Both the position numbers and the translations under genes were made by a program. The notes under the pieces are model-generated. The model had not been told where the DNA came from. It saw only the letters and a program-made list of their open reading frames with translations, and searched no databases. A stretch of 64,000 bases of DNA from Geranomyces variabilis (lineage: Eukaryota; Chytridiomycota; Chytridiomycetes; Spizellomycetales; Powellomycetaceae). The stretch is from contig JADGJP010000013.1 in assembly GCA_027603065.1 (NCBI GenBank), forward strand, positions 20,511-84,510. Reading direction: 5' to 3'. Of this stretch, positions 30,180 to 39,626 are shown in pieces. How positions within the stretch are numbered: position 1 is the stretch's first letter; each line of letters opens with the position of its first letter.

Positions 30180-31397
30180 CTAAAGCACTACCAGTCTGTC
30201 CGCAAAGTCTACATTGATCTCTGGGTTCAATAGCTCTCCTACAGTGGAGCAGCATACTGCTGCTGGATCACCGCTTCCGGCCAAGCTGCCGATGTAGTAT
30301 TCGTTTCCTACATAGGCATTTCCATCCCACGCAAAAGGCGAAACAAGCAGCATGCCCTCATCTTCGCCAATCAGCTTGTCAGCCGGATCCCGGTTGGTGA
30401 ACTTTATGCGCGTGCCATTTTCGAGCGCGTTTGGCGCCAAGGCGGCAACCGAGTGTGGGAAGTACGAAAAGTCCACCACACCGAGACTCGGCAGCGCCAG
30501 CTCGCGCAAGGCATCCATCGCAGCTTCAACAAACCAGCCAGGCTGGTTCTGGTCGATGGCCCAGACGCCCAGACCAAATCCAACCACGACGACATACGCG
30601 CGCTTCCGAGCCGCGGTTGCGCGCCGTTGGGCCTCGAGAAACAAGCATTCTAGCGTAATGCGAATGCGTTGCTTGTACCGGTCGCGGTTTAGCGTACGGC
30701 CGTCAAGCTCACACGGGGAACCGAAAAAATTGTCCCACATCGTGCGAAGCTGAGCGTTATGCTCATTATCGCGCATTCCAATCGTGTAAGCCCATTCCAT
30801 CCTCTCTGGCACCTCGTATCGCGCACCAACAAGGCCAATGTATACACCTTCCTTTTCATGCGGACGTTCTGGTGCCGCCTTAGCGTTGTTATGTCTCCCA
30901 CCGCTGTTGAGGAAGTGCGTGCTCGTTGACGCGCCGAGTAGAGCCGATAGGGCCATCTCGTCATAAGTCAGATAGTCCCGCATCTGCAGATCTTCTGCTT
31001 CGTTCTCGGTGCCGACCTTGAGCCAGTCCGCATGCCGAGAGCGCAGCTCGCTGGGCTCCGCGCCGCGCAAGAGAGTCATATCATCCCTCATAAAGAAAAC
31101 GAGCGGCCTCTTTTTGATCAGCCGCTTCACCAGATCCTCCCATCCGGAAATGCCATCCTCGTAGACAGCTTTTTCGATGGCGGTACCGTGCGCACGCTTG
31201 TTAGCGAGAAAAGCGTCAAAGAGTGCGGGAAGCCGCGGGTGGATAATAACGCAGGCGGTGAGCGCGTGCAGAGTGCTTCGTTTGACTGTCGGGTCCAACG
31301 CCTTGATCAAATTCTCCGTGGTCGGCAGCGCTGGACGAAAGTCCTCTGAGCGCTTGAGCAGTGTCGATTTCGCAGCTGTGGTTGGGGACACGGTCAT
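30180..31397 (-). CDS. DUF4804-type protein of unknown function
   Basis: Single exon; the frame is open to 31550, where it begins with TTG below an in-frame stop, so the first ATG (31397, MTVSPTTAAKSTLLKR) is taken, giving 405 residues. Characteristic blocks include YLTYDEMALSALLGASTSTH followed by FLNSGGRHNN, GVYIGLVGARYEVPERMEWA, YKQRIRITLECLFLEAQRRA, AYVVVVGFGLGVWAIDQNQP, VVDFSYFP, IKFTNRDPADKL and LLVSPFAWDGNAYVGNEYYI. I recognise this pattern as the DUF4804-like family, found in fungi and some bacteria including Legionella. The repeated Gly-Xaa-Gly and Asp/Asn motifs look enzyme-like, possibly a Rossmann-like fold, but no reaction is known to me. No signal peptide or membrane span. Confidence 0.7.
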   Translation of the reverse strand: MTVSPTTAAKSTLLKRSEDFRPALPTTENLIKALDPTVKRSTLHALTACVIIHPRLPALFDAFLANKRAHGTAIEKAVYEDGISGWEDLVKRLIKKRPLVFFMRDDMTLLRGAEPSELRSRHADWLKVGTENEAEDLQMRDYLTYDEMALSALLGASTSTHFLNSGGRHNNAKAAPERPHEKEGVYIGLVGARYEVPERMEWAYTIGMRDNEHNAQLRTMWDNFFGSPCELDGRTLNRDRYKQRIRITLECLFLEAQRRATAARKRAYVVVVGFGLGVWAIDQNQPGWFVEAAMDALRELALPSLGVVDFSYFPHSVAALAPNALENGTRIKFTNRDPADKLIGEDEGMLLVSPFAWDGNAYVGNEYYIGSLAGSGDPAAVCCSTVGELLNPEINVDFADRLVVL

Positions 31398-31826
31398 GAC
31401 TGCGGACAAAACTGGAGAGCGGATGCTTGCTTCCCAGCCAGGGAGCAACTCGCCCAACAGCTGCCGGATCGGCGATGCAACAATAGTGCTGCATTTGCGA
31501 TTTTTGTCCGAACGCGGCGTCCGAAATGGAGTCAGTTCTACTAGTGACAATTTAGGGCTCGCCGTTTACATTCTTAATGCAAAATACAAGGGGTTTTAAA
31601 GCTAGCAAATGAACCGCAGAAACACAGTGCGTCTGTGTTGATAGTTTTCAAGCGGGGACAATCCAGCGGGTGAGCGCAAACGATCTGCACACAAAAATAC
31701 TCCCAAAAAGAGGCCGCCTGCGGACAGTTCTCTTGCGTGAGGTGTGAAAAAGGGGAAGGACAAAGCGATGTCGTACGGTAGGGTCTAAAGAGGGTCCGAA
31801 AAGGTGCCGACACTCGGGTAGTGTAA
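31398..31826. other. intergenic between the DUF4804-type gene and histone H1
   Basis: The leader and promoter of the DUF4804-type gene and the 3' end of H1 lie here. No other gene is seen. Confidence 0.5.
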
Positions 31827-33097
31827 TCAAGCCCGGTTGGCAGCGCGTTCCGCACGCGACTTGTTGGCGGCCGCGGGATCCTTCGCCGTGGAAGAGGACG
31901 GAACATCGGCAACTTTCTTCGCTTTCGTGGCTTTGGCGGCTTTCGGCTCCTTTGCTTCCTCGTCTTTCTTTGATGATGAAGCGGGCGACTTCGCAGACGC
32001 CTTCTTCTTCGTCGCAACCTTCTCGGCGGTGGTGACCTTCTTGGCGGATGTTGCCTTCTTTGTCTCCTTCTTTCCCTCATTCTCGGCATCGGAGCCTTGA
32101 GCCTTGGGCGCTTTGGCTTTCTTGACCGCCCTGGCTGGGGCGTCGGCGGCGGCGCTCTCCGCCGCCTTCGCAGCCTTCTTTTCCTTGGCCTCCTTCGCCT
32201 TTGCCTCCTTTGTCTCCTTCGTGGCCGCCGTTGTCTCCTTCGCGGCCTTGGTTTCCTTCGCGGCCTTGGTTTCCTTCGCGGTCTTGCTTTCCTTCGCGGC
32301 CTTGCTTTCCTTCGCGGCCTTCGTGTCCTTCGCGTCCTTCTTTACTTTCTTCTCTTTAGCGTCCTTCTTGTCCTCAGCCGCCTTCTTTTCCTTGGGAGCC
32401 TTTTTCTTGGCAACCTTCTCTGCCGTAGTAGTCGCCGCCTTGTCAGCCTTTTTCTTGTCCTTCTTGACCTCCTCCTGTTTGAGATCTTTGCTGAGCTTCA
32501 CGGTGCCCGAAGGACCTTTAGGTTGGACGAAGTAGCCCTCCTCAGCGCCCTTCGCAATGGCCTTCTTAATTCTGTTCTCGTAATCATCACCAAGACCCTG
32601 TGGTAAAAGATCATAGCGTGTCAAGTTGATGGAGAAAACGCGTTAGGGCAGGAAGAAAAAAAAAAAGAAAAAACCACAAAGTGGGCAGGGCCATCATGCC
32701 ACGGCCGACCCAAAAAGTTCAGGCCGTAAACCAACAGCAATCATCCACCGAGATGCAGCGTATGTGACGCTCAATATTTATCAACACCTGCCTTGTAGTT
32801 TTCAGCCACGAACGTCTTGATGCGAGGGCGGGAAGATCCTGCAGGCTCTTTCTATAAACACGATAACGACGTTAGCACGCGATCTCTTCAAGATTTTGCA
32901 GCAGCACGGCCACATTTAAGATCGGCCGCGGGCGGTTACAGGTGCAGAGCACGTGCGGGAAGGGGCAAAAGCGCTCTCACCAGGGCCAAAATTGCGGCGA
33001 TGATCATTTCTTTGTAGGTCGGGTGCGTCGGGGCCGATTTTTCCTTCTTCGCGGCCTTGACAGGAGCTGCGGCAGCAGTAGCGGGTTCGTCGCTCAT
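31827..33097 (-). CDS. linker histone H1
   Basis: Three exons: 33097-32981, 32851-32792 and 32597-31827, phase 0 throughout, 315 residues. The globular winged-helix domain is spread over all three: HPTYKEMIIAAILALKEPAG, SSRPRIKTFVAENYK, then GLGDDYENRIKKAIAKGAEE and GYFVQPKGPSGTVKLSK. The tail of about 220 residues is almost only Lys, Ala, Glu, Thr and Ser, including tandem KETKAAKE/KESKAAKE units (plus-strand 32190-32340). H1 binds linker DNA at nucleosomes and compacts chromatin. The second intron starts with GC (AAG then GCAGGT), a GC-AG intron if the call is right. The gene is divergent from bL9m with only 190 bp between start codons. Confidence 0.9.
32190..32340. repeat. tandem KETKAAKE-coding repeats in the H1 tail
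   Basis: On the plus strand GCGGCCTTGGTTTCCTTC and close variants recur about every 24 bp, encoding AAKE(T/S)K units on the minus strand. The array looks like recent unit duplication in the H1 C-terminal tail. Confidence 0.7.
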
Positions 33098-33287
33098 GTT
33101 TGATACGAGTGAAGGGTCGTTTGGCGGGGAAACGGCGGTTATCGAGCTACGCTGGGGATGGGTTCCGGCGACAAAAGATGTCCGAAAGGTCCTTTGCGCC
33201 CGCGACCTTGCCGCGAGCCCGCGGTGGCTTTGCTTCTCTTTTTGCCAAACTCGCCGAAAGCCAAATTCACACAGCAATCCTCCTCCA
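33098..33287. promoter_or_regulatory. divergent promoter, histone H1 / bL9m
   Basis: Only 190 bp separate the start codons of H1 (minus) and bL9m (plus), so both promoters must overlap or interleave. A frame from an ATG at 33178 exists here but does not match the bL9 N-terminus and is discounted. Confidence 0.5.
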
Positions 33288-34131
33288 ATGCCCTTTCCAC
33301 GACCACCACTCCACACCGGCATCCGGGCATTGCGCCCCACCGTCTTGCGGAATCCGCGTGCATTGTGCTTTGTCTGTGCGCAGGTTGGTTAAAGGAAAAA
33401 AAAATAAGCCCAGACTGTTGCTTAAACATCAAGTTATTCATGAACGCTCCGTTTCAAACGTCAGAGGACAAAGTTCTCGAAACCAGATATCCACGTCTTC
33501 CTGCGAGAAGACATCCCGGGAATTGGCGAGAAAGGTGCGCCGCAGGGATCAAGCGGGAGTCCGAAATGCAGTGACGCCGGTCGATACTCACGTCTTTGAC
33601 CCTTTACCAGGCGAGATTGCGCTGGCCAACCTTGCGCAAGCACGCAACTACCTTGTACCATTCGGCCTCGCCTATTATGTGCCACGAGTAAAAGGCAAGC
33701 CCATCCTCCCTGAAGGCTGGGAGCCACGGATCCGCGAGGACGACGTAGTCCTCGAAACCATCGTCCCAGCCTTCTCCTCAGTCCGCGTGGAGCGGCGCCA
33801 AACGCAGACCGAGACTGGATCCGCCACTACCGCAAAGCCGAACCGTGGCGAAAGGCTTACGCTGGACTCTGAGAAGCATGCGGCGCTGCAGCTAGTGCCA
33901 CAGCTGACATTTGAACGTGTGCGGATGCGCGCCGATAGCGACAGGATTTACGGGTCGGTGACGCCAGAGGATATAGTGCTTGACTTGCTCAACAAACATG
34001 GCATTGTTTTGGAGAAAGAGGCGGTGCGGCTGGAGGCAAGGATTAAGGAGATTGGATCACACTCTGTGCAGGTTGCGATTGGCGAGTTGCCGAGCGTGGA
34101 GCTGCAGATTGTTGTCGCAGACTCGACGTAG
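33288..34131 (+). CDS. mitochondrial ribosomal protein bL9m (MRPL50-like)
   Basis: Three exons: 33288-33383, 33465-33534 and 33611-34131, 228 residues. Exon 1 encodes an Arg-rich presequence (MPFPRPPLHTGIRALRPTVL) suited to mitochondrial import. Exon 2 carries the bL9 hallmark KPDIHVFLREDIPGIGEK. Exon 3 continues GEIALANLAQARNYLVPFGL with the conserved ARNYLxP(x)GLA motif. The C-terminal bL9 domain (RIYGSVTPEDIVLDLLNKHG, IVLEKEAVRLEARIKEIGSH) is present up to VELQIVVADST. bL9 is a large-subunit protein of the mitoribosome. The start at 33288 was chosen because its frame joins exon 2 with an 81-nt intron. A longer open frame from 33178 runs through the intron positions but lacks the N-terminal motif. 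Confidence 0.85.
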
Positions 34132-34533
34132 AGTATGAAGTCATGCCCGCAAAGGAGGCCAGCGTTGGCTTCATCGCATTTGTGCTAATAAATACATATT
34201 TATCACCTTTGACAATAATCACAAGCACAAATGGCCGAAGGGAGGGTTGGCGCAAAACGAGAGAGCCTCCTGATTTGTCGCATTGGCAACTCACATTCCC
34301 GTCCTCCTCGGTCTGCTTTACGAATGTGGACGCGCGGCATACATATACTGCAGTGTGTCTATGTCGCTATTAAAGCGCGCATTTTCGAACAGAGAACAAT
34401 TAGATCCAAAAGGCGCTTGTTCCCAGCTCTGCGAATCAGGTTTACCCGGGAATGCAGCTCTCGAAGAGGCATTGTTTTTTTTCGAAGATCCCTTAAAATT
34501 TGTCTTATGACCGGGCAGTAGGGCGGTCAAATT

Positions 34534-34890
34534 AGTCAACTAATCAAGTCACGAGCAAGTCGCGACGTGACTTGGCCATTTTAACGAGTAGCTTGCTTTT
34601 GACTAAGTCAACATTTTATTACGAGAAACCAATGTTATTGCTACATACTATTCACTACCATCCTGCTTAAAGCCCTCCCGCAACCAGCTCCTCATACAAA
34701 CAATGGCCTGGAGTGACTCATCTCCAAGAGAGGAACGCTGAACCAAAAGCACAGGATTTAGTCAAGTCAATGACTTGACTAAGTTAGCCATCTGGATTAT
34801 ATCATATTGCTTAGTCAGGGACGTGACTGACTAAATTTAGTCAAGCCACCATGACTTGACTAGTCAAAATTGCTTGTGGCTTGCTTGACT
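34534..34890. repeat. dense TGACT / AGTCA motif region
   Basis: I count by eye 18 copies of TGACT or its complement in about 360 bp, where about one would be expected by chance. They include local inverted pairs such as AGTCAAGTCAATGACTTGAC near 34780 and one full TGACTCA near 34714. The spacing is irregular, so it is not a simple tandem array. Confidence 0.7.
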
Positions 34891-35202
34891 AAGTTGACCG
34901 GCCTACCGGGCACTTCAGCGGACAGATGAACCAGCTGATGACAGCGCACATGCGGAAAGCATGACCCCCCAAGTAACTGTATGATGCGGCAGCTCCGACG
35001 TGCGGCTTTCTGCTCTCCTCGCGCGGGGTCATCAGGCAGTTGGCGCGGAGCGGTGGCACCCTCCGGGGCCGAGGCAAATGATTTTTTGGCTGTTTGGCTA
35101 TTTGGCGCCGCACACGGTTGGTGTTGTTTTGTTGTTGTATATATTCTTTTTGGCAGATGTTGTTTTTTTTTGTAGGCCACGCGCAATGATGGGAATGCCA
35201 GA

Positions 35203-35240
35203 GTGACTAGTGACTAGTGACTAGTGGGTGACTCACTCAC
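35203..35240. repeat. three tandem GTGACTA units plus TGACTCA
   Basis: GTGACTA occurs three times in tandem, followed after a few bases by GTGACTCACTCAC. It shares the TGACT core with the region at 34534-34890 and may belong to the same motif family. Confidence 0.7.
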
Positions 35241-35778
35241 AGCCACGCGCCGCTGGCTTGTCCAACAAAGCCGCTACGCCTCTATTAAACGCGGGGGGGA
35301 GACGTTTCAGATTGTGCACCCCCCGCGCGCGTCGCCTGCTCTTCGCCTCTCTTGCCGTGCGTTTTGCGCGTCAAAACATCCATCGTAAATCTCCGTTTTG
35401 CTCGCTCTGCGCACATTCGGCCATTTTCCATTCGCTCCCATGCTGCTGGGTCACTGCATCTCGTTGGTTGCAGATTGATGCACGTGCGGGAGCGGGGCAA
35501 GAGCAAAAAAAGGGTTTTTTACTCACGCCACGGAAAGCCATCAAGAAAGAGAGAGAGGGAGAGAAGAAAGTGGGGGGGCTAGTAGCAAAGGGGGCCAGCT
35601 GATGTCGCGCGAGATCAAAGCTGCAGGCAAGATAAGCCAAACGCATTGGGCGAGGCTGAGAGGTCAGAGCCACCCTAACTTCCGCCGTCCCGCTCGGTGC
35701 TGCCGCCGAAGAAACAAGGTTCCGCTTTCTTTATAACAAAAGGCAGAGCGCTGCTACCGGGCCTGGCCTCAAACTCGC

Positions 35779-35781
35779 TCG

Positions 35782-35812
<31 letters not shown>

Positions 35813-35813
35813 C
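35779..35813. repeat. CTGT tetranucleotide microsatellite
   Basis: About eight CTGT units with one TTTG interruption lie 60-95 bp upstream of the ATG at 35874, inside the presumed promoter or leader of the large secreted-protein gene. Confidence 0.75.
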
Positions 35814-35873
35814 TTCCGTCGTGTCTGTATATCCCTCATAGAAACTTCGCGTCGGTGAGCTAATATCTCCCCA

Positions 35874-38800
35874 ATGCGTGCCACGCCCGTCCTCCTCGCT
35901 ACCGCAGCGCTGTGCGCTGTCGTGTCTGCCGACCGGCCCAGCTACGACCACATTGCGCCGTCCTTCCGCTACGGCAAGAGCTCGTGGGACCTCCTCAAGG
36001 ACGTCGATGTCAAGGGCATTGTCGCTGGGCACGCACAAGCCCAGGGCCTCCAGCCCTTCGACAGCCACGTCGTGCCCGACTGTTCAAAGAGCGAGACCTT
36101 TTCGTACCGCTTCAACTCGACGGTCGCCGTAAACTCGGGCCAGGAGCAGGTCTCGTCATCTGGCATCACCGCTACCGTCCTTCTTTCCTGCCTCACCACA
36201 ACCACTGCACCGTCGCTCACCGGAGACGGCAGCGCCTCGGCCCACGTCTACGACATGCAAATTCGTGATGCCGTGCTTCTTCCCGACAACAGCAAGGCCG
36301 ACACCGACTTTTCCCTTCCCTTCCAGTTCACTCGTGACGTTTCCGGCAGCATCCTGTCCGTTCACGTCGACACCCGCGAGTCGGCCGAGGTCGCCGCCGT
36401 CAAAAAGTCCATCGCCGAAAACTTCCAGTCCCGCTTCAAGTATGAGCCGGGTGGTGCTGCGAACGTCTACGAAAAGGGAGTCATGGCCACCCGCAATTCA
36501 CAGTACAGCGCGGTCACCGACCCTGCGACTGGGCACCTTGCCATTCACGCCGACTACAGCAATGACAATGTCAAGCAGTTTAACGGTGACGGAAACCCAG
36601 TGCACTACGTTGCAACCACCAACGCCTTGATGGACAACAAGGGTGTCATCCGTGAGTCTCTTGACCGTACTCACGCCGTTGTCACTGGCCAGGATGCGAG
36701 TGCCGCTGTCGGAACCACCGACGACTCTAGCATTATCATCCATGGTGCGTCGGATGTCGTCTTTCTCGAAGCGCTCACTAGGACACCAACTGGGTCGGAC
36801 CACCCCGTCGCGCCGAACTCTCTCGACAGGCGTGACGCTGGTCTCAAGGTTCCGGTCGCTCAGGTCACCTACAACGGACAGATTGTTATCGTTCCTGCAG
36901 CCGCTGCACCTGCACTCACTCGCCGCGCCGACCTGGTCGGTGAGCAGTTCCGCTCCGAGGGTCTGGCCCATGCAGCCTCGACTCTGCCGATGCACTCGTA
37001 CGATTTCGCTGCTATTCTTGCTGACATTGACGGCAGTGCCAGTGGTGCGCACAACGGCGCACTTGCCGCGCGATCCGCCCGTGCCGCGCACCCGCAGGCT
37101 GTCTCCCAGCTTGTCGAGCACGCTCGGGAGGCTCTCGCTGACGCAAACCTTTCGCCGCGCGCCGCCGCTGCTGTCATGAGTGCTCTCGCCGCCACTGGCG
37201 ATGCTGACGCCCAGCACATTCTGGCCGACCACGCCACATCGTCCGCGAGCCGCCACGCCGAGACTGCGCGCCACACTCTGACTTTTGCCCGCGCTCCGCA
37301 TGCAGAGGTCGTCGCCCGTGTTGCAGCTTCCGCCTCCATCCGCGGCAACGAGCTCGTTCTCGGCGCCCTACTCGAGCACCAGACGCCGGCGCTCGCCCGC
37401 CGCTACATGGAGCCCGTGCTCGCTCGCGCGACCACCGAACACGACCGTATTGCCGCCCTTCACGCTGTCGGAAACATGGGCAACAAGGCCTTTGTCGTCC
37501 GCCGCGAGGTCATGAAGTGGGCCAGCGAGGCAACCGCGTCGCTCGAGCTCCGTGCTGCCGCCATGGAGGCTCTCGGCTCGACCTTGGTCACTCGCCGCGA
37601 CGCCTCTGCCGAGCTTGCGTCCGCTCTTGTGCGCCGCGATGCCGGTACCCTTTCTACCGACTGGGGAGCTCAGTCGCACGCCCACGACTTGATTGAGGAC
37701 GCACCCGAGCGCGCTGCCGACATGGCTCACTACGACTCGCGCCGTGGATTCGTCGCAGGCCGTCAGATTGGCTGGTCCCAGCTTGGCCTTGATGTTGCCG
37801 CCGGCGCCTTTGCCGGTTCCAAGGGAGGCCGCTGCGGTGGAGGTGACCAGAAACTGCTTGCTCGCCTGCGTGGAGATGTTCTCGCGTTCGGCACGCGCAA
37901 GCCTGCCGTGGATGTCTTTGCTGCTGGCACCCGCGACCAGGTCAACGGTCTCGCCGCCACAGCATATGTCAAGCTCCTTGGCAAGACGATCGCTTCGGTA
38001 TCTCTGGAGCAATCGTGCGCGCTCACCACCGTGCCGATCGTCAAGCCCATCAGCACCCCGGTGTTCCCGATCTCGATCACCTTCCCTATCTACGTTGCCA
38101 GTGTTGACGTTGGTATTGAGGTCTCGGCCTCGATTGGCGTAGACCTCGTCTACACTATTTGCGGGCCCGCAAACACCTCGTCTAGCGCCGGCCACGTCGG
38201 ACTGCGCCCCACCGTCACGGGCACCATTGCCGGTTCTGCGGGCGTTTCCGTCATTGGCCTGCGCGGCGGTCTGGAACTTGCCGGTTCCGCCAGTCTCTTC
38301 ATGGGTCCTGAGGCTCGCATGGGCGATCTTATTGACGGACATCTTGGCCGTCGCCATCTGACGCTTGAGCACGCCAGCAAGAAGGGCAAGAAGTGCCACG
38401 CCCGCAAGCCGAGCTACATCCCTGGCGCGTCGACTGCAGCCGACGAGTCTGCTCCGCCTGCGTACCACGATGACATCTCTGTGACCATTGCCACTGTCGC
38501 TCCCGAAGCCACCAAGGAGGTCGAGCCTGTGCCCGAATATCGCGTGCCCGCGACCGAGGCCGCGCCCGAGAACCCCTCTGACACCGAGGCTCCTGCCCCA
38601 GCGTCGGGCGAGGAGACCGCCGCGCCTGCGTACCCCAAGGAGACTGAGGCACCCGCACCCGCCTACCCCGGAGCGCCCAAGGAGACTGAGGCTCCCGCGC
38701 CTGCGTACCCCGGAGCGCCCAAGGAGACTGAGGCTCCCGCACCCGCCTACCCCGGAGCGCCTAAAGAGACTGCCGCTCCCGCGCCTGCATACCCAGGTAA

Positions 38801-39626
38801 CCACGGCAAGGTTGACCCGGCCCCTTCGCACGCGCCCAAGCCTGTTTACACCCACGGCAAGGTTGACCCGGTCCCTACGCACGCGCCCAAACCTGTTTAC
38901 ACCCACGGCCAGACCGACGCTACCTCCTCGGCGGCTCCGGCTTATACCCAAAGCTCTGAGGCTCCTGTTTACACGCACGGCAAGCCCGACGCGACCACCT
39001 CGGCAGAACCTCCCGTTTACACTCACGGCAAGCCCGACGCGACCACTTCGGCGGAGCGTCCTGTTTACACCCACAGCAAGCCTGATGCGACCACTTCGGC
39101 CAAGCCTCCGGTGTACACTCACGCTCCTCCCGCCTCCGAGACTGTGACTGACACGCCGTCGTCGTCGACCATGCACCACTCGGCTACTTCTGCGACTACC
39201 TCGGCGGCCGAGTCTACTCACTCGACCGAGGCGCCAGTCACCAGCAGCTCGACCACGGCCACTGAGCACCCTGCGACTACTATTACCACCTCCTCCTCTA
39301 CAACCCCCACGTCCACCGTGCACAGCACCACCGCTGCGCCCGAAACGTCCACAACCGCTACGCCCACGCAGAGCCACACCAGCCTGCCCGACACCGAGCC
39401 CACTGCTACCGCTACCGAGACGCACCCTCCCAAACCCACCACCACCCACAACTGCCAAGCCTGCGTTGCGCTCAAATACGGCACCAACGGCGGAAAGATT
39501 GAGCTTGCAGGAACTTTCTCCCTCTGGCGCATCAAGACGTTCCGGAAAGTGTTTTGGTCGCACGAGATCAGCGGCGAGGTTGAGGCGACCGTCAAGGGTG
39601 CCGATGTGTGCCTTGCGCTGCTTTGA
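35874..39626 (+). CDS. large secreted protein, LLTP-like layout with mucin-like stalk
   Basis: Single exon, 1250 residues. A signal peptide (MRATPVLLATAALCAVVSAD) starts it. Residues about 20-345 look beta-rich, about 375-620 are Ala-rich helical pairs (AVSQLVEHAREALADANLSP, IAALHAVGNMGNKAFVVRRE), and about 640-850 are beta-rich again, with VPIVKPISTPVFPISITFPI and ASVDVGIEVSASIGVD. This beta, helical solenoid, beta order is that of large lipid-transfer proteins (vitellogenin/apoB N-module), but no decisive motif is seen. Four dibasic sites before Asp or Ala (LDRRDAG, LTRRADL, VTRRDAS, VRRDAG) could be Kex2-type cleavage sites. A Pro/Thr/Ser stalk (about 880-1190) with tandem repeats follows. 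The C-terminal part (CQACVALKYGTNGGKIELAG) echoes the GLRGGLELAGSASLF segment near 810. Codon use is strongly C-ending, suggesting high expression. Confidence 0.6.
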   Translation: MRATPVLLATAALCAVVSADRPSYDHIAPSFRYGKSSWDLLKDVDVKGIVAGHAQAQGLQPFDSHVVPDCSKSETFSYRFNSTVAVNSGQEQVSSSGITATVLLSCLTTTTAPSLTGDGSASAHVYDMQIRDAVLLPDNSKADTDFSLPFQFTRDVSGSILSVHVDTRESAEVAAVKKSIAENFQSRFKYEPGGAANVYEKGVMATRNSQYSAVTDPATGHLAIHADYSNDNVKQFNGDGNPVHYVATTNALMDNKGVIRESLDRTHAVVTGQDASAAVGTTDDSSIIIHGASDVVFLEALTRTPTGSDHPVAPNSLDRRDAGLKVPVAQVTYNGQIVIVPAAAAPALTRRADLVGEQFRSEGLAHAASTLPMHSYDFAAILADIDGSASGAHNGALAARSARAAHPQAVSQLVEHAREALADANLSPRAAAAVMSALAATGDADAQHILADHATSSASRHAETARHTLTFARAPHAEVVARVAASASIRGNELVLGALLEHQTPALARRYMEPVLARATTEHDRIAALHAVGNMGNKAFVVRREVMKWASEATASLELRAAAMEALGSTLVTRRDASAELASALVRRDAGTLSTDWGAQSHAHDLIEDAPERAADMAHYDSRRGFVAGRQIGWSQLGLDVAAGAFAGSKGGRCGGGDQKLLARLRGDVLAFGTRKPAVDVFAAGTRDQVNGLAATAYVKLLGKTIASVSLEQSCALTTVPIVKPISTPVFPISITFPIYVASVDVGIEVSASIGVDLVYTICGPANTSSSAGHVGLRPTVTGTIAGSAGVSVIGLRGGLELAGSASLFMGPEARMGDLIDGHLGRRHLTLEHASKKGKKCHARKPSYIPGASTAADESAPPAYHDDISVTIATVAPEATKEVEPVPEYRVPATEAAPENPSDTEAPAPASGEETAAPAYPKETEAPAPAYPGAPKETEAPAPAYPGAPKETEAPAPAYPGAPKETAAPAPAYPGNHGKVDPAPSHAPKPVYTHGKVDPVPTHAPKPVYTHGQTDATSSAAPAYTQSSEAPVYTHGKPDATTSAEPPVYTHGKPDATTSAERPVYTHSKPDATTSAKPPVYTHAPPASETVTDTPSSSTMHHSATSATTSAAESTHSTEAPVTSSSTTATEHPATTITTSSSTTPTSTVHSTTAAPETSTTATPTQSHTSLPDTEPTATATETHPPKPTTTHNCQACVALKYGTNGGKIELAGTFSLWRIKTFRKVFWSHEISGEVEATVKGADVCLALL
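38620..38785 (+). repeat. APAYPGAPKETE-coding tandem repeats
   Basis: About four units of 39 bp encode AYPGAPKETEAPAP in the Pro-rich stalk of the large secreted protein. The units are nearly identical, so copy number probably varies between strains. Confidence 0.8.
38800..39130 (+). repeat. YTHGKPDATTSAEPPV-type coding repeats
   Basis: About seven imperfect units of 42-51 bp encode PVYTHGK followed by VDPVPTHAPK or PDATTSAEP. They lie in the same stalk directly after the APKETE block, rich in Thr/Ser and suited to O-glycosylation. Confidence 0.75.

Larger units (their letters stand above)
34132..35873. other. gene-poor stretch of about 1.7 kb with repeat motifs
   Basis: No convincing gene. 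The stretch holds a dense TGACT/AGTCA region (34534-34890), a GTGACTA triplet repeat (35203-35240) and a CTGT microsatellite (35779-35813) just upstream of the secreted-protein gene. Open frames are short, present on both strands and without motifs. Confidence 0.6.

Noticed and set aside
33178-33464. Upstream start and single-exon reading of bL9m from 33178
   Set aside because: That frame lacks the bL9 N-terminal KPDIHVFLREDIPGIGEK motif, which lies in another frame and needs the three-exon model.
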